Part shown: piece by piece, positions 40,278 through 53,400 of the stretch
Position numbering within the stretch: position 1 is the stretch's first letter
Layout: the number at the start of each line of letters is the position of its first letter
Source of the DNA: Fragum whitleyi
Lineage: Eukaryota > Mollusca > Bivalvia > Cardiida > Cardiidae
Direction of reading: 5' to 3'
Assembly: GCA_948146395.1 (NCBI GenBank)
Contig: OX411548.1
Span: 37,022,912-37,086,911 of the forward strand
DNA length: 64,000 nucleotides
Position numbers and translations under genes: made by a program
Notes under the pieces: model-generated
Databases searched by the model: none
What the model was told of the DNA's origin: nothing
Seen by the model: only the letters and a program-made list of their open reading frames with translations

Positions 40278-40690
40278 AGGATATTGAATGAGCGGTCATG
40301 AAATACCGAATTTATTAAACGAGTCATCTATAAACAAATAAAAACAGGGCTGTGCCGAGTTTTAATCGGTTTATAGATGACGAGTTAAATAAATTCGGTA
40401 TTTGATGAGCACAAATTTTACATTCTATTTATAATATGGCCCGAATTTTGGTGATAAAACGAGAAAATTATGATATTTATCTATTTATCTTATTCCACGA
40501 AACATATAACGCCGTTTGCAAAAAGACGTCAGCAGATGCATTATGACGTCATGTTCATAACAAAAATATAACGTTGTTCTTCGGTTTTAGCTCATTTGCA
40601 TAGTTATTCCACTACTAGTGTAATAACACTCGTGTAATATCAAAAATATTCAACGGGGATATTTCACTCCAGCGACGTATAAACTAAGAT
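40278..40690 (+). mobile_element. ~410-bp interspersed element, family F, copy 2
   Basis: It matches 13292-13680 in order. It additionally contains a small hairpin (TTTATTAAACGAGTCATCTA and its complement near 40375). Confidence 0.75.
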
Positions 40691-40700
40691 ATCGTCCCCT

Positions 40701-40943
40701 GGGGCCCGTTTTACTAAACATCTTACGATCATTTCTTGCGTAAGTCAAAAATTAAAGTTGCTTCCACAGTAGTAACTAAGAAACGAATTCTGCCATGCAT
40801 TATCTCATTAGAATCGTCTTCTAGAGACGATTCCAATGAGCTTTTGCAGGGCAGAATCTAACAATGAATGAAACCACTAGGTACGATTTGTGATTTTGAC
40901 TTACGATCATATTTATCGTAAGTAGTTTAGTAAAACGGGCCCC
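40701..40943 (+). mobile_element. 243-bp MITE, family A, copy 4
   Basis: This is the best-preserved copy: GGGGCCCGTTTTACTAAACA at the left and the complementary TTTAGTAAAACGGGCCCC at the right. Confidence 0.9.
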
Positions 40944-41598
40944 TGTTCTCTTGAGAAAACCAACATGGACACGAAACGAAAAGCAATACGAAAGAATGAA
41001 AAAACATTATTTACTAGGCAAACGAGGTCTACTTATGATTAAGATCGAGAAAAAAAGCTTATCCACTTTCAGCTTGACTAAGAATAGCTGAATCAGTCTA
41101 GAATAGCTTCAATAGTTGATTTGATCACGACCGTTTACTTTCGTACAATGGAAGACCATTTTCAGAGGAAATTTGGCATAAAAATACATTTATTATGCAT
41201 CGGAGGAGATTAAGCCAATTTATCAATATCGTTACCATAGCAACAGAACTGTAAGAGTCAGTAGTTCTGCAAATATCCCAAAAATGTCGAATGAGCGGCA
41301 ATTCTGTTTTTGGTCGATCGATTTCCTCCTACATGTTCAAGAGGACTGGTTTTGGTAGCACTAGATTTCTGTTAGATGTACAGTAGACTCTATTATATTT
41401 TTGTGATTATGTTATTTTGGTATGTTTGAATTTTGTATTTTTTTCATCTTTTTCTCAGATTTTTTCTCCTTATATGTTTTTTTTACTTTTAATTTATAAC
41501 ACAATTCCTAAAATTTGACTTAAAAAGATTCTCTTAGTTTTGTTATACGCAAGATGGGACATCGGTATGTAAATTCATTTTAGTTCGACACTCGAAGA

Positions 41599-41752
41599 GT
41601 ACCCGTAATTATTGTGCAACATTTCGGAAGTAATGAACTTTAACAGTGTTAAACGGGGTTTCCTAATATTTTTCATTAGGAAACCTCGGTTAACATTGTG
41701 AAAGAACTTGTGGTCCGTAATGGTGCGGAACGATTACGGTTCCACCACCTTA
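41599..41752. mobile_element. Palindromic MITE, family B
   Basis: It contains CATTTCGGAAGTAATGAAC, TTTCATTAGGAAACCTCGG and ACGGTTCCACCACCTT. The left terminus is eroded. Confidence 0.72.
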
Positions 41753-43767
41753 AAAACGATATATAGGTAAAAAGATTTTAAAGGAGTGGAAACTACAGCT
41801 GAGTCAACTGAAATCGCGTCTTTTTGATAGCCAACCGTTGATTTCCTTCTATTTTCTGTAATCAGTAATTTTTCTTCTATTCCAATGGCATTCAATAACT
41901 GAAATGATCTGCTTTGCAAGTGTTCGTGGGGGTCTCCCTCAGCTTAACAGAAAAAGAGGATAACGTCATATAGTAGAACTCTTTGGATAGTCCCTCCCGC
42001 ACATGGGATCTTGGGGGTTTTTTTTTGTTTTTTCTTCGTTTTTTTTTATATATCTTCCAATGCTGAATATATTTTTTTTTTTTTTTTTTGAAAATTTACA
42101 TTATTACAGTCAAAGTGCTAAAAACGCCGAATACGATAAATGAAACTAAGGTGGTATAGTCCAAGATCAGACAGTATATTTGCCTATACCTCATAAAAAC
42201 CAGAAATATTTCGGGTTAAGCTTGACAAGGATGTTGGGGATCCATCACTCCATACTACACCTGTGATAATTCCATTTAAACATGTTCATAATTTCTAATG
42301 TCTTACAAATTTACTTGTAGTTTTATCGTTAGTCATTGATTCTTTTTACTAGCACTTCCAACCCATGTTTATGATGATGAATTGATAGTGTAATATCTTA
42401 CTTAAAGTTTCTTATTATTCATATTTGAATGGCCATGTATACTTTAATGTTTTATTGATTGTTTTAAATATTTGTACATGAGTGAAACTAGAGTGAAACT
42501 CTAATGAAGATATATACCTCTAAAGCGACCATCTGGGAAGTGTGGCAAGTATTAGCCCTGGTAAGCCAGGGTGAGTAGGATCGAAACCTTGAGCAAATCT
42601 ATCGAGGTCATTCTACCTTCCTTAACTTTGCAACTGTTTCGTTATGTCTGATGATTTAACTTTGGCGAAATTTTGTTTTTTTCTATAGGTTTTATCATTC
42701 CAATACTGTGTTTTATATATCTATATTATGATTTTATTATAATCATTATGATCGGGGAGCTTTTCATATTTACATATCGTCGTTGTTCTGGTTTTGGTAG
42801 AAAATCGACGATATAAAGTATTTGCTAAGCTTTGTGATTTTCTGTATAACACATTGATCACTCAGCAATAACACTGAGTTGTAACTGACTATATGTTTAT
42901 AGGCAGTTACAACTGATGACCGCGCTCGGCCATCGATGTATGCCGGCTTAAATCGTACGATGTTTTGTCTTGCCATGTCGCTATATTTATCAATAATTAT
43001 TTCCAAAATATTTTTAATTTAAAAAGCTGTGTGTAACAAGCAACATTAAACCTGCATGTCATAATTGCATTTAATCTAAAAAACAAACATATATTTTAAA
43101 TATTGCAAAGTGTGATTCAACTTTTTCCAAGATGGCCCCTGTTCGCGTGACAGGTTACAGTTCTTTATGGCCTATTTACTCGATTATTCCTGATACGTTG
43201 TCATGAAAGGGATACAGGGATAATAATTATTTTTCCGTATTTGTCTATAATTCTATGAGAAATGAACTTTAGTTGACTTATCGTAAATTTTCTCGCCTTG
43301 AGATGAAGGTCTCATTTGTGAGAGATTATAATCACGAAGATTTCTTGATTTAGAGATTGATTTCTCTGAGGGAACATGACGCGAAATAGGACTATCAATA
43401 GGGTGACAGCGTGTAAGGTTGACCACGAGCAGACTGAACAGGTTGATCAATCACATTTAGTCGACAAGCTGTAAAAAGTATTTTCTTTTTATCCGCATTC
43501 GTTCGATTTAAGACGCAATATAATGCGTTTTATCCATTTAAGGTTGCTACAGGCCACATTCAACTTATCAAACAGCAAATTATAATCATGTTGTTGCCGT
43601 GGTTATTTGTTACGCACTATTATTAGCATTGTAGCATATCAAGGTTAATCATAAGAGGATCAAAGTCAGGTAAAAAGGCACACACAAATATGAATTCACC
43701 TATCACAATAAGGTATAAATGTGGTATTTTCGGATGCAATTTTTATTCAGCTGTAGTTACAATTTTT
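41753..43767. other. Intergenic DNA, nothing recognised
   Basis: This is AT-rich sequence with T-tracts (42018-42090) and a short hairpin near 42878-42918 (GTTGTAACTG...CAGTTACAAC). I see no exon that I would support. Confidence 0.5.
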
Positions 43768-44006
43768 GGGACTGTGCGTGACATTTCCAACAATTTGACA
43801 TGTTGGTGAAGCACCAACATTAAGCAACCTTGCCTGTCACGTAGTATAGATTAAACTTTGCCTGACTACCTAAAGATACTTTGGGACCTTATCTTTCTAC
43901 AAAGTGCAAAGTAAAAACCTTTGTCAGGCTGCGCAGATGCACAGGCTGGCCAGAGTCTTTGCTTGGCGCACACTAGAAATGTTGGAAATGTCACGCACAG
44001 GCTCAT
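43768..44006. mobile_element. ~240-bp MITE, family C, copy 4
   Basis: The ends are GGGACTGTGCGTGACATTTC and the inverted GAGCCTGTGCGTGACATTTC. The inner GCGCAGATGCACAGGCTG is shared with the other copies. Confidence 0.82.
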
Positions 44007-44215
44007 TTATGTCTCATTTTTACGAAAACAAAAGTTCTTTATCTTTTCGTTTATCTACTTTAATCTTTAAAGAGCTCATCTAACCAAGAATTGATTTCGA
44101 TGCGACTCGACTTGAACGTTCTTCAGCATTATTTCATGGAATTGGTAATCCAGAAGAACTGTTGTTGTCAAGCCGATCGGGAAATATACCCGCGCGTTTT
44201 TGATAGCATATAGCA

Positions 44216-44407
44216 ATGGCAAGTTTCTCAGGCTCGAATCACACATCGGATGATTTCAACTGGGTAACGCAGGGCACCAATCGATGGATCGACGGCCCAG
44301 TCCCTATTAAAGACAAGTTTCATCTAAATTGGTCGAAATGTCTAGGGAAGATAGTTACTGGCATGGGAGAAAGGCTAAATCATCAGAGGATGACCTTTAC
44401 TTCGTGA
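44216..44407 (+). CDS. Possible small protein, 63 codons
   Basis: An ATG in good context (AGCAATGG) opens a frame to TGA with balanced composition (NHTSDDFNWVTQGTNRW near the start). It has no signal peptide, no membrane segment and no family I recognise. It may be an exon fragment or chance. Confidence 0.22.
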   Translation: MASFSGSNHTSDDFNWVTQGTNRWIDGPVPIKDKFHLNWSKCLGKIVTGMGERLNHQRMTFTS

Positions 44408-46682
44408 CCAAAGCTTGTTGAAGCTGTAGTAACGACGCTAAAATCGTATATCTGCAAAATAATTAAAAAAGAATGTCGAAAAATGTCGGAGTTTGGCACC
44501 AATCTAATTATAAATGAGTGACTAGATTGGTTAATAATTTTTCAATTGAGAGCATGGATCTGTTATTATTCTGAGGCGCTCGTCGTTATTTTGTTATTAT
44601 ACATGTATACGCTAGGAAGGTTGTTTGTCCCTTAAATCGTTAAGCATCAACGCTTCTGTATTTGGCGTATATGATTTCCCTTATACTTCATACTGTTACA
44701 GTTTTCAAATTTTTAACGAAACATCGGATTATGTAACACAACCTAAGTGCTTTAAGATGAATTTCTAAGTTTTATTTTAAAAAAAGAAAAAAAAAATCAT
44801 ACATTATGGATACTGAAAGTTCAATTACAAATTGTCTAGATCTTTGATTTGCCGTGTCGAAAAAGGATGATATGTACTGTTCTCCATGTCTTCGCATATC
44901 TAACTATCTCTGCATCTCTAAACAACTTGTATATTTTATGAAATAAAAAAAATGAAAAATGCTAAATGAAAACAAAATATTACAAAAACAAAACATACTT
45001 AAAAACAATTTAGCTTAACAGTATGGTTAACCATTTTCAATCAGTATACGGTCAGTGTTCAGTTTACAGGTCACAATAGAGAAAATACATTATAGCTGTA
45101 TGTATGGCTAAATGATCTCATTAAGGTGGATTAGCCTTATAATCATAACAATCTATAATATATAATGTACTAGTTGTGGATTATATTGTGAGGTATGGTT
45201 TATTGTTTGATCAACCTTTACTTGATCTTGCCTACTTTTGTTTCTGATTATGTCAATTTCTCTATCTCTTAATATGAAAATCAGTTTATAAAATCTTTCA
45301 TTTATTTCGAGCTATATTGATTATCAAGTTGTAACAATGGATTAAAATATTTCAATATTTGTTCGTTCATTCTGATAGGCTGTATTTTAGATTCATTTCT
45401 CATAAAAGAAAAAAAAATAAGTACGCAGTTTTTCTGTAATCAAAGTAGTCCCACAAGAAAACAGTCTTATTGCATGTTGAGAAATCTCATATTTTGTATC
45501 GCGGATTTTAAGTACGTGTATAACATATCAAGAGAGTATTTTCCCCTGATTCAGACAGTGTGATTAGGTTTTTAGTGATATACCTCTATGAAATAAAAAG
45601 ATACTCTCTACATCTATTAAATTCTATCATCAAGGCTTATATCTAATTGAGAGAATTCTGCATTCAAACATTGAATTTGTGATTTTTTTTTATAGATTTA
45701 TTTTCAGGTACATGTATTATTTGTAAGCAAAAAGGTGTTCCTTTTGCTCCTTTATTCCAAGAATTGTACATGCAGCTTACGATATAAAATCCCCTTTTTG
45801 TACTGTTGAAAGCGGTCAGAATTAGCAAACTTTATAAAAAATTTCTTCACGGTATGTTTACATACTAATTTGGACAAAAATCACTATCGTTTAATCAAAG
45901 TCAATAGTCCGTACAACACAAATGTATATGTGACCCGTCACGCAAAAAGGGACCATCTTGAAACTCCGAAGAGTAAAGATTTGAAGAGATAAAAAGAGAG
46001 ATTCGGTCCATCATAGGTCAACCAGATGTCGAATTTAGAACTATATAAAAAAAACTAGAGTGATCATTCTTGATTCAGAAAATAAGAACAATGTGAAAAG
46101 TTTCTTTCCTAGTCAGCCTGCGTGATGCGCGCAGTCTGACTAGGGTCGACGCATTGATCATAACCCTTTTTCGCCTGACGGGTGGGTCAATCACATTTTA
46201 ATACCGTTCAGTGACTCTTTAACAATATCATTTTACAAAAGAAATACTTTGATTGTTTATTGTTTGGATGGTTTTCTTAGAGCTTATTGTCTTCGGCTGT
46301 TTTGTCGGGTCATTTGACTAATGTTTTTAAAGCATTGGACGTATTAATGTAGATAATTGTCTGATTTATTTGACCTAAGATTAACCTTTATTGAAAATTT
46401 TGTTGAATAATCTTAACTTGCGCATTTTGTTTATAAACAGAGTGAATAAGACTCCCAATAGCTTTTGAGAAAGCCTACTCTATTCTGGTGAAAGCAGAGT
46501 ACTAATTAGTGGATTTATTTTTTTATTTTTTCACTTATCTAACTTACCAAACTGGGACGATATCAAGTAAAAAAATATACAAACTATAACTTGCGTAAAT
46601 AAATGAATAAAAGTAACGACTAAATATCGTTTACGTGTCTTCAAGATCTGTAGGGTTGTTTTTAACATGTTTTGAAAATCTG
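44408..46682. other. Intergenic DNA, little recognised
   Basis: This is AT-rich DNA. The only clear structure is a 37-bp hairpin at about 46111-46147 (CCTAGTCAGCCTGCGTGATG with its near-complement). Confidence 0.5.
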
Positions 46683-46683
46683 T

Positions 46684-46999
46684 AGATCTATATATAATAC
46701 ATACTAAGCGTTTTGGATGAAAAAAAATATCTTACGAGGTTGGGAGAATTGAAAATTGTCGAGGCTTTGCCGAGACAATTACCAATTCTCACAACCGATT
46801 TAGATTTTTTTTCATACAATACACTAAGTACGTATTATATTTATCTTAGAACCTCTATTTGTCTTGTTTTTGTCGATGTTTATAACCGAAATGCAAGTTT
46901 CTAAAAATAACCACTTTGTATTATTGTTCTAAAAATAACTATGTGATATTATAAAATATCATATGGGATGTTATCACATGGATATTTGTATAGTTATAA
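46684..46999 (+). mobile_element. ~315-bp interspersed element, family H, copy 1
   Basis: It aligns in order with 53031-53350: GATCTATATATA, ACTAAGCGTTTTG, a hairpin AATTGTCGAGGCTTTGCCGA, CATACAATACACTAAGTACG, TTCTAAAAATAAC and GTGATATTATAAAATATCA. Confidence 0.8.
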
Positions 47000-47445
47000 G
47001 ATAAATTATCATACCACATATGTGTGCAATTAATATCTTTTTGTATCAGCTGAAATCGAAAAGTAAACCGAAGAAAAAAAAAACAACAAATAAATCAGAA
47101 GGGTTGTGCGTTTGCTTTTATTTAGATCTATATTTTTGTACAATATCACAAAATTATTCCGAAGTAAAAATAATAAACATTCAATTAAAACACTCAGCAT
47201 TTCAATATTTCGGCAAAAATAGCCTTTTTCAAGAAAAATGGAATAAGCAATTTCCGAAATATTGAAATACTGAGTTTTTTTTAAAAAATGTATTTTTTTA
47301 TATAAGTTACCATATTGACAAACTTACCATTGACCAACCCCTATTTTCAGCTTTGCTTGGTGAAGATGTCATATAAATCAACTTGGAATGATCCAGTGAA
47401 TTGCATCTTCAATTAGCCGATGACGTGTACCGACTTAGAAACAAC

Positions 47446-47494
47446 ATGATTTTGTCTTCGAAAATAGGGTTCATAGCTCTCATCTTAGAAATAG
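47446..47494 (+). CDS. Small membrane protein, exon 1 (signal peptide)
   Basis: ATG in the context ACAACATGA, 16 codons plus one base, then the donor ATAG|GTAAGT. Two short upstream open frames precede it. A possible UTR acceptor (CTATTTTCAG) lies at 47350. Confidence 0.6.
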
Positions 47495-50400
47495 GTAAGT
47501 TTTATTCTATTTGCTTTTATCAATGGTTAAACTTCGAAGAATCTAAGCGAAAACGACAAGTCTAAATTGAATGGGCAATTATTATATTCCTGTTGCGAAA
47601 CCAGAGGGGATTCGGGGGGTTCGTACAACCCCCTCTAAATTCCAATTATTCCATTTTCACACAGAATTTCTTTCTGCTCAAAAATAAGCCTTTATTGAGA
47701 ATAAAGTTAAGTAGACCAACAGTATAGACTTAAGTCAACCTACACAGTTGTGCAGTCTGATTTTAGGATACACTGTCTGTCTTCAACTTTATTTTCTTGA
47801 AAAAAAAAAAAATTGAATCAGACTTGTTGATATTTCAAAAAAATTGAATAAAATTAAAAATTCAGCTGGTTAATGGTTAAAATTGTGTAATACTAGGAAT
47901 ATGAACTCTCCCTTTTTGTATGTTCGAATCCCATTTACTGAAATCCCTAGTCCGCAACAGTATAAGAGTGTACAGATAATCTGTCACGTGTCATGGGTTA
48001 GGACAAAGAAGACAATTGATCCTTTTTCGTGACATTTCATAAAAAATCAATGGGTGCAACGTTAAAGCTCAGATCAGTCTGTGCATCCGTACAGTCTGAT
48101 CGAAAGCTTCAGTAAACGTTTGATAAATAGCTACGGGCCTAGTATTTGTTCACAATTGCAGAATATTTTATAAATCACTGTGTGAAACGATACGCCGAGA
48201 CAATTTGCTGAACACCGTTAATTGGAACAGCATAACCGCCAGTATTGGGTGTTTTATCATAGTGCTTTTGTATATTCCGTTATTAATTACATATTTCGAC
48301 AGCGATATTACATGATCTTTCATTATTACCATGTTTTTTTTTGTTGTTGTTGTTTTTTTCTTAAAACGATTGTTCGTGATCTTTAACAAGTATATTTTTT
48401 GAGGATTATAACCATTCACTCTTTTTTCTTAGAAAGCAAAATGTAGCAGCGATGTCGCAGATGACTTAAATAATACAATTACTACGGTATACATTGGGTT
48501 AATTCCTATAAGATAAAATAAGATAAGATATTCTTTATCATATACTCGTTACAAAATGATTTACAAAAACAAAAATTGAAATTCACACCGGGCCCAAACG
48601 GGCCTATAAGTCACCTGTACTATTTTTTCTTTTCTTTTTTTAATTCGTATGTATTATTTGAGTAAATCTCAATATATATATGAATAGACACCGCCTATCT
48701 AATCTACGATTATATGGACACATTTATAAGGAAATATTTTTTATACTGTATATATGGACGACCGTCGCTTTAAAAAAGCCTTTGTAATAAATTTAGAGGT
48801 AATGCGAGTATGTTGACGTATAAGTAATTTTAAAACAACCTCTTTAAATTGAGTTCTTTTTTCTTCCCAAATGGTTGACAAAATTTTATTACGTATTTCA
48901 CTGTTATGACTGCAGTCCAGCAGAAAATGGATATCTGTTTCTACCTTTGCCATCTGACAAAAGTTACAGATCCTTTCTACTGGTGCTTCTCCTATTTTAC
49001 GACCGTTCTCTATACGAAGTGGTAACACTCCATATCGAAATTGAGCTAGTAATGATCTTTCATATATTGGTTAATCAAATAATAAAAAGGGTTCGTTCTG
49101 TTTTCAGTTCTGTCTTAAACATTTTAAAAGTCCTTAATTCTAAAAGTCCTATATTTATTTGGCATCGATGGGGAATCCAGATATTAACTTTGATTTATCC
49201 ATCTCGGTTTGATACATTTCTTACTTCGCAATAAGATGGTCGGTGTGGTGCTAAATTGCGTGATTCAGCTTATGTGATAAGCCGAGAAGCAGCTAACTTT
49301 TCGTGAAGCACAGAATGCCCAGACGAATACAGCTAATGGTTGTATTGTGTTGTATTGTCGGTAAATATAGATGTCTGCAAGCCACCAATAAGGCAAGGGT
49401 GTGGAATTCCCATGCCCGACTTGTCCGACTTGGGATTTTATACTTGAGGACAAGTACATTTTTCTAAGCCACTTGTCCAAGGACAAGTAAATACCAGGGC
49501 AAATCTTGGAATGTTACTTAAAAGAATTAAGAGAGAAATCATTCTAATGTTCATATCTTAGGGTAGAAAACGTTATTTTTGATGAAGAAAATGCTGGATA
49601 CCAGCATTTTCTTCATCAAAAGGCAATGTTTTTTCTTCAAATTTTTCTATTTACTCTTTAGCGGACAAGTTCATTTTGATCCTGGATGAGTAGAAAATCC
49701 GCTTTTACTTGTCCAGGGACAAGTGGAGAAAACTCATATTTCCACAGCCCTGAATAAGGTCATCGGGAAAGTGCACAAACTTGATGACTTGATCTGCTAA
49801 TTGGCTCGTGTATAATAGACACAAAGATACCTCACAGAAAGTAATTGACAGAAAACTAGATGTATTGTCTGGTAGACATCATTACTGTCACCTAGGGCAT
49901 TACTTTCACAGTATGTTCCTGGATATTGAAAATGTATAATTATTAACACATTTCCGAACTTTTGCTAATTTGCACGACGAGCTGTTAGCTAAAACACGCT
50001 GTTGCCAACTCGTGCATCGTGACGTCAAAAAAGGCGGATAGGGAGCTTGAGATTGAGATATAAAAATGGCATGGGACTCAGAGCTAGAGCAACCATGTAC
50101 AGTCTGAAATCTGTCTTAGTGACCATCTGTATTCAGCAAGCAACCTTTCTTTAAAGCAAGCGGCCACCAAGAACATGTCTAAAGCAAGTACTCTAAATGT
50201 CCCTTTTGGTGCTTGCTTAATATACAATCTTGACAATTTAGAGTTTAGACTATACAAATTAAACTTTTCTGAAGGGGAAAAAAATAGATGCCACTCGTAA
50301 TTTCCATCAGATTATCATAGAGAGGGCTACGATGTAGGTGCTAGACCAAACCCTTGTACTCCCTTCTCCGTCGATGCTTCGGAGCATTTGGCATCTACTT

Positions 50401-53400
50401 CCGTACAATTAAGTTTCAGCGAGCCACTTCCCTGTCTCTTGTAGTGGTATTCTATCAAAAGGATAATTGAAACTGCAAATTCTTAAAACATTATTCTCGA
50501 ATAAAAATATTGAGGGATGGAAAGTAAGTCCTACCATGGCTCCAATTCATAAAGACACTTAAGTTAATAGTTTTTTTTTTACAAATATAGAGTTCTATGA
50601 CTTAAATAGGACCTTGCATTCTGACCTCATCATTTCTGACCTTGAAATTATTCGATGGTTGGCGACCTTTACTGGCAGTAGTAAAATATTAATCAAGTCT
50701 CAATATCAATGTGGCTTTTCGTTTCTGCTCAATTTCTCAGCAACTAATGGGCGGATTTCAATTAAACTTTACAGATGCGATCAGTATTAGGCAGAGATGT
50801 ACAATTGATATATCGGTTACGATTCATTGACTTTTAAAAGAGTTATGAACCTTCGATGGAAAATGGCTTTTCATTATTGACATGCACTTGTATGAGGATA
50901 TTTGCCTGCTTTTCGACTGTAAAGTTTTTCCAAAACCTCGTAACTACAGCTTAAAACAAGCTGTAGTTACGAGGTTTTAGAAGAACAACGACGATATTTT
51001 TATCATGCACTAAAAATTGGGCTAAATTTATGCTGCTCCCGATATATCCCTTCTGAGTTGTGATTCATAAACAAATGTATTATTGACACATGGAGAGTTA
51101 TGATACATTAATGATATATCACCCAATACGTACCATGTGGAAGATATACAATATATCTCTGCTGGTGAATGTATCGGCTATGTGAATATAAAATGTAAAC
51201 CATTTTTGTAACAATTACTTTTTATTATATACCTTGTAAAACGAAAATTGTATTTATACATTTTTTCAAATAAAAAATAATTTAAAACGAAAATTCCTTT
51301 TTTTCGTATTCTTTTTAGAGAAAAATAAAAAAAAAAAAAACGTAAATGCCTCCCCTATTCCACCGTACGAAGTTATTTCAGGACTCGATATTATATTTCT
51401 TACTTTAAATATACCATCACAAACGACGAACCTTAGTATAAAACAACCTAGATCGAAAAAGATGTTTAATATAATATTGGAAAATATTATCTATCATATC
51501 AAGATTTAGCATACAAATACAAGATTCCAAGTGCACTTTGAAGAGAAAATTAGGTAAAAAATTAGGTAATTAGGCAAAAATTTCAAAATTAGATATTTTA
51601 TAAAGAGGATCGTCGTGTTACATTCAAAATATCTGGCAAGTAAAAACAGGGGTCGTATTCACATATTGATATGCAGGTTACAAATATTCTTATTTTAAGT
51701 AAGGCCGACAGGGTACGCATATTCTCTATTTCCAGTAGTTTAAAAGCCATGTAATTATACCATCTAATATAACGTTTGGTCATTAAGTGTGTCTCTGACA
51801 TCAAAGTAGTCCAGTAAGATAGAACTGCAGTGTGTGAGCCTTTTGATACACAGTGCACATTGGACGAGTCACCTAAAAATCCAGGAAATACGAGAGATTT
51901 CCGACTTGGTCAGAATACAAAGATAGCACAAGCCATTCAGAGTCAAAACTATTTATTTGCGAAAGTTTCTAGAAATGTTAAAGCAACTCAATGTCGACCC
52001 AAGAAAAATTCCAATTGATAAAGATCGGGATATTGTAATAATATACTAGAAGAATTCAAAATCTTAAAAGTCATATCTGGCTTTGAATTTGCTTTCGTAG
52101 GAAAAAAAAAAGAACAGTTTTGATTGCAATATATGTATTGTAAAATTTATATAATATACCAGTAATTGATAATAAAGCTATTTTTCCATAGAGATCAATT
52201 TAAGGTCAAATAAACCTAGGAATTACACAAAGAAATAATAAATGAATGTAGAGTGTCTTGCAATAATTCAAATCATCACCATGAATCGATTTAACATTTC
52301 TAACGTCATGTGATTTCATTCAAATATATTGGCGAAATTTTAAGGGTAGGTCCTGAAGATATATGCGAGTGATGTCCTACTAAAGACAAGGGCGTAAGTT
52401 CCATTACGCAATTTACGCAAGTGCGTAAAAGAAATAATACCCTGTTAAAATATCGTTAATGAATTATCATAGCATCAAAACTACAGCTTATTTAAGCTGT
52501 AGTTACGATGTTTTGATTATTCAGCAACGCTCAAATCATAAAAAGGAGCTGGCGGAGGGCATTCATCTTTGGTCCTTATAGTCAGTTCTTATATCAACTT
52601 TGTCCTCTATATAATTTGTTTGTCGTCTCCTGAGTGCGTATTAATTTCAAAGTCCTAGATACGCCCATGATAGATGCACTAGGTTAAGTGAATGACCAAA
52701 GGTTAATTTTGTCTTTACCAGGTAAATACAAAATTGACCTTTGCCCACTCACTCATACTTGTGTTTCTTTGTACATTAAAATTAACAATTGTGAATTTCG
52801 AAAGTATAAACCCGTAAATTTTTTTTCCATTTCAGGCTATGTTTGCTCGCAAGGAAATACCAGTACGACACAACCTCCAGGTAGGTTTGTTTATCGTCTC
52901 CGACAAGTGATCTTGTCGTATGTGATTGAATGCTGGGTATAGTTCCGCAATTTAGAGTGGGTGATCAAAGGTCAATTTTGTCTATACAGGTATAGACAAA
53001 ATTGACATTTGATCACTCACTTACACTTGTGGATCTATATATATAAAACGTACTTAGCGTTTTGTATACAAAAAAATCTAACGAGCATTGTGGAATTGAT
53101 AATTGTCGAGGCTCTGTCGAGACAATTATCAATTCTCACAACAGAGTTCGATATTTTTTTCATACAATACACTAAGTACGTATTATATTTATCCTTTAAT
53201 TTTGTTTTCTGGGATGGTTCTAACAGAAATACATGTTTTTGTCATGTTTCTAAAAATGACCGCATTATATCATTGTTCTAAAAATATCCATGTGATATCA
53301 TAAAAAATATCACTCGGGGTGTTATCATGCGGATATTTCAATTGTTATATGAAAAAAGATGAACGCTTTTAACAGTACAAATATACCAGTGAAATCGCGG

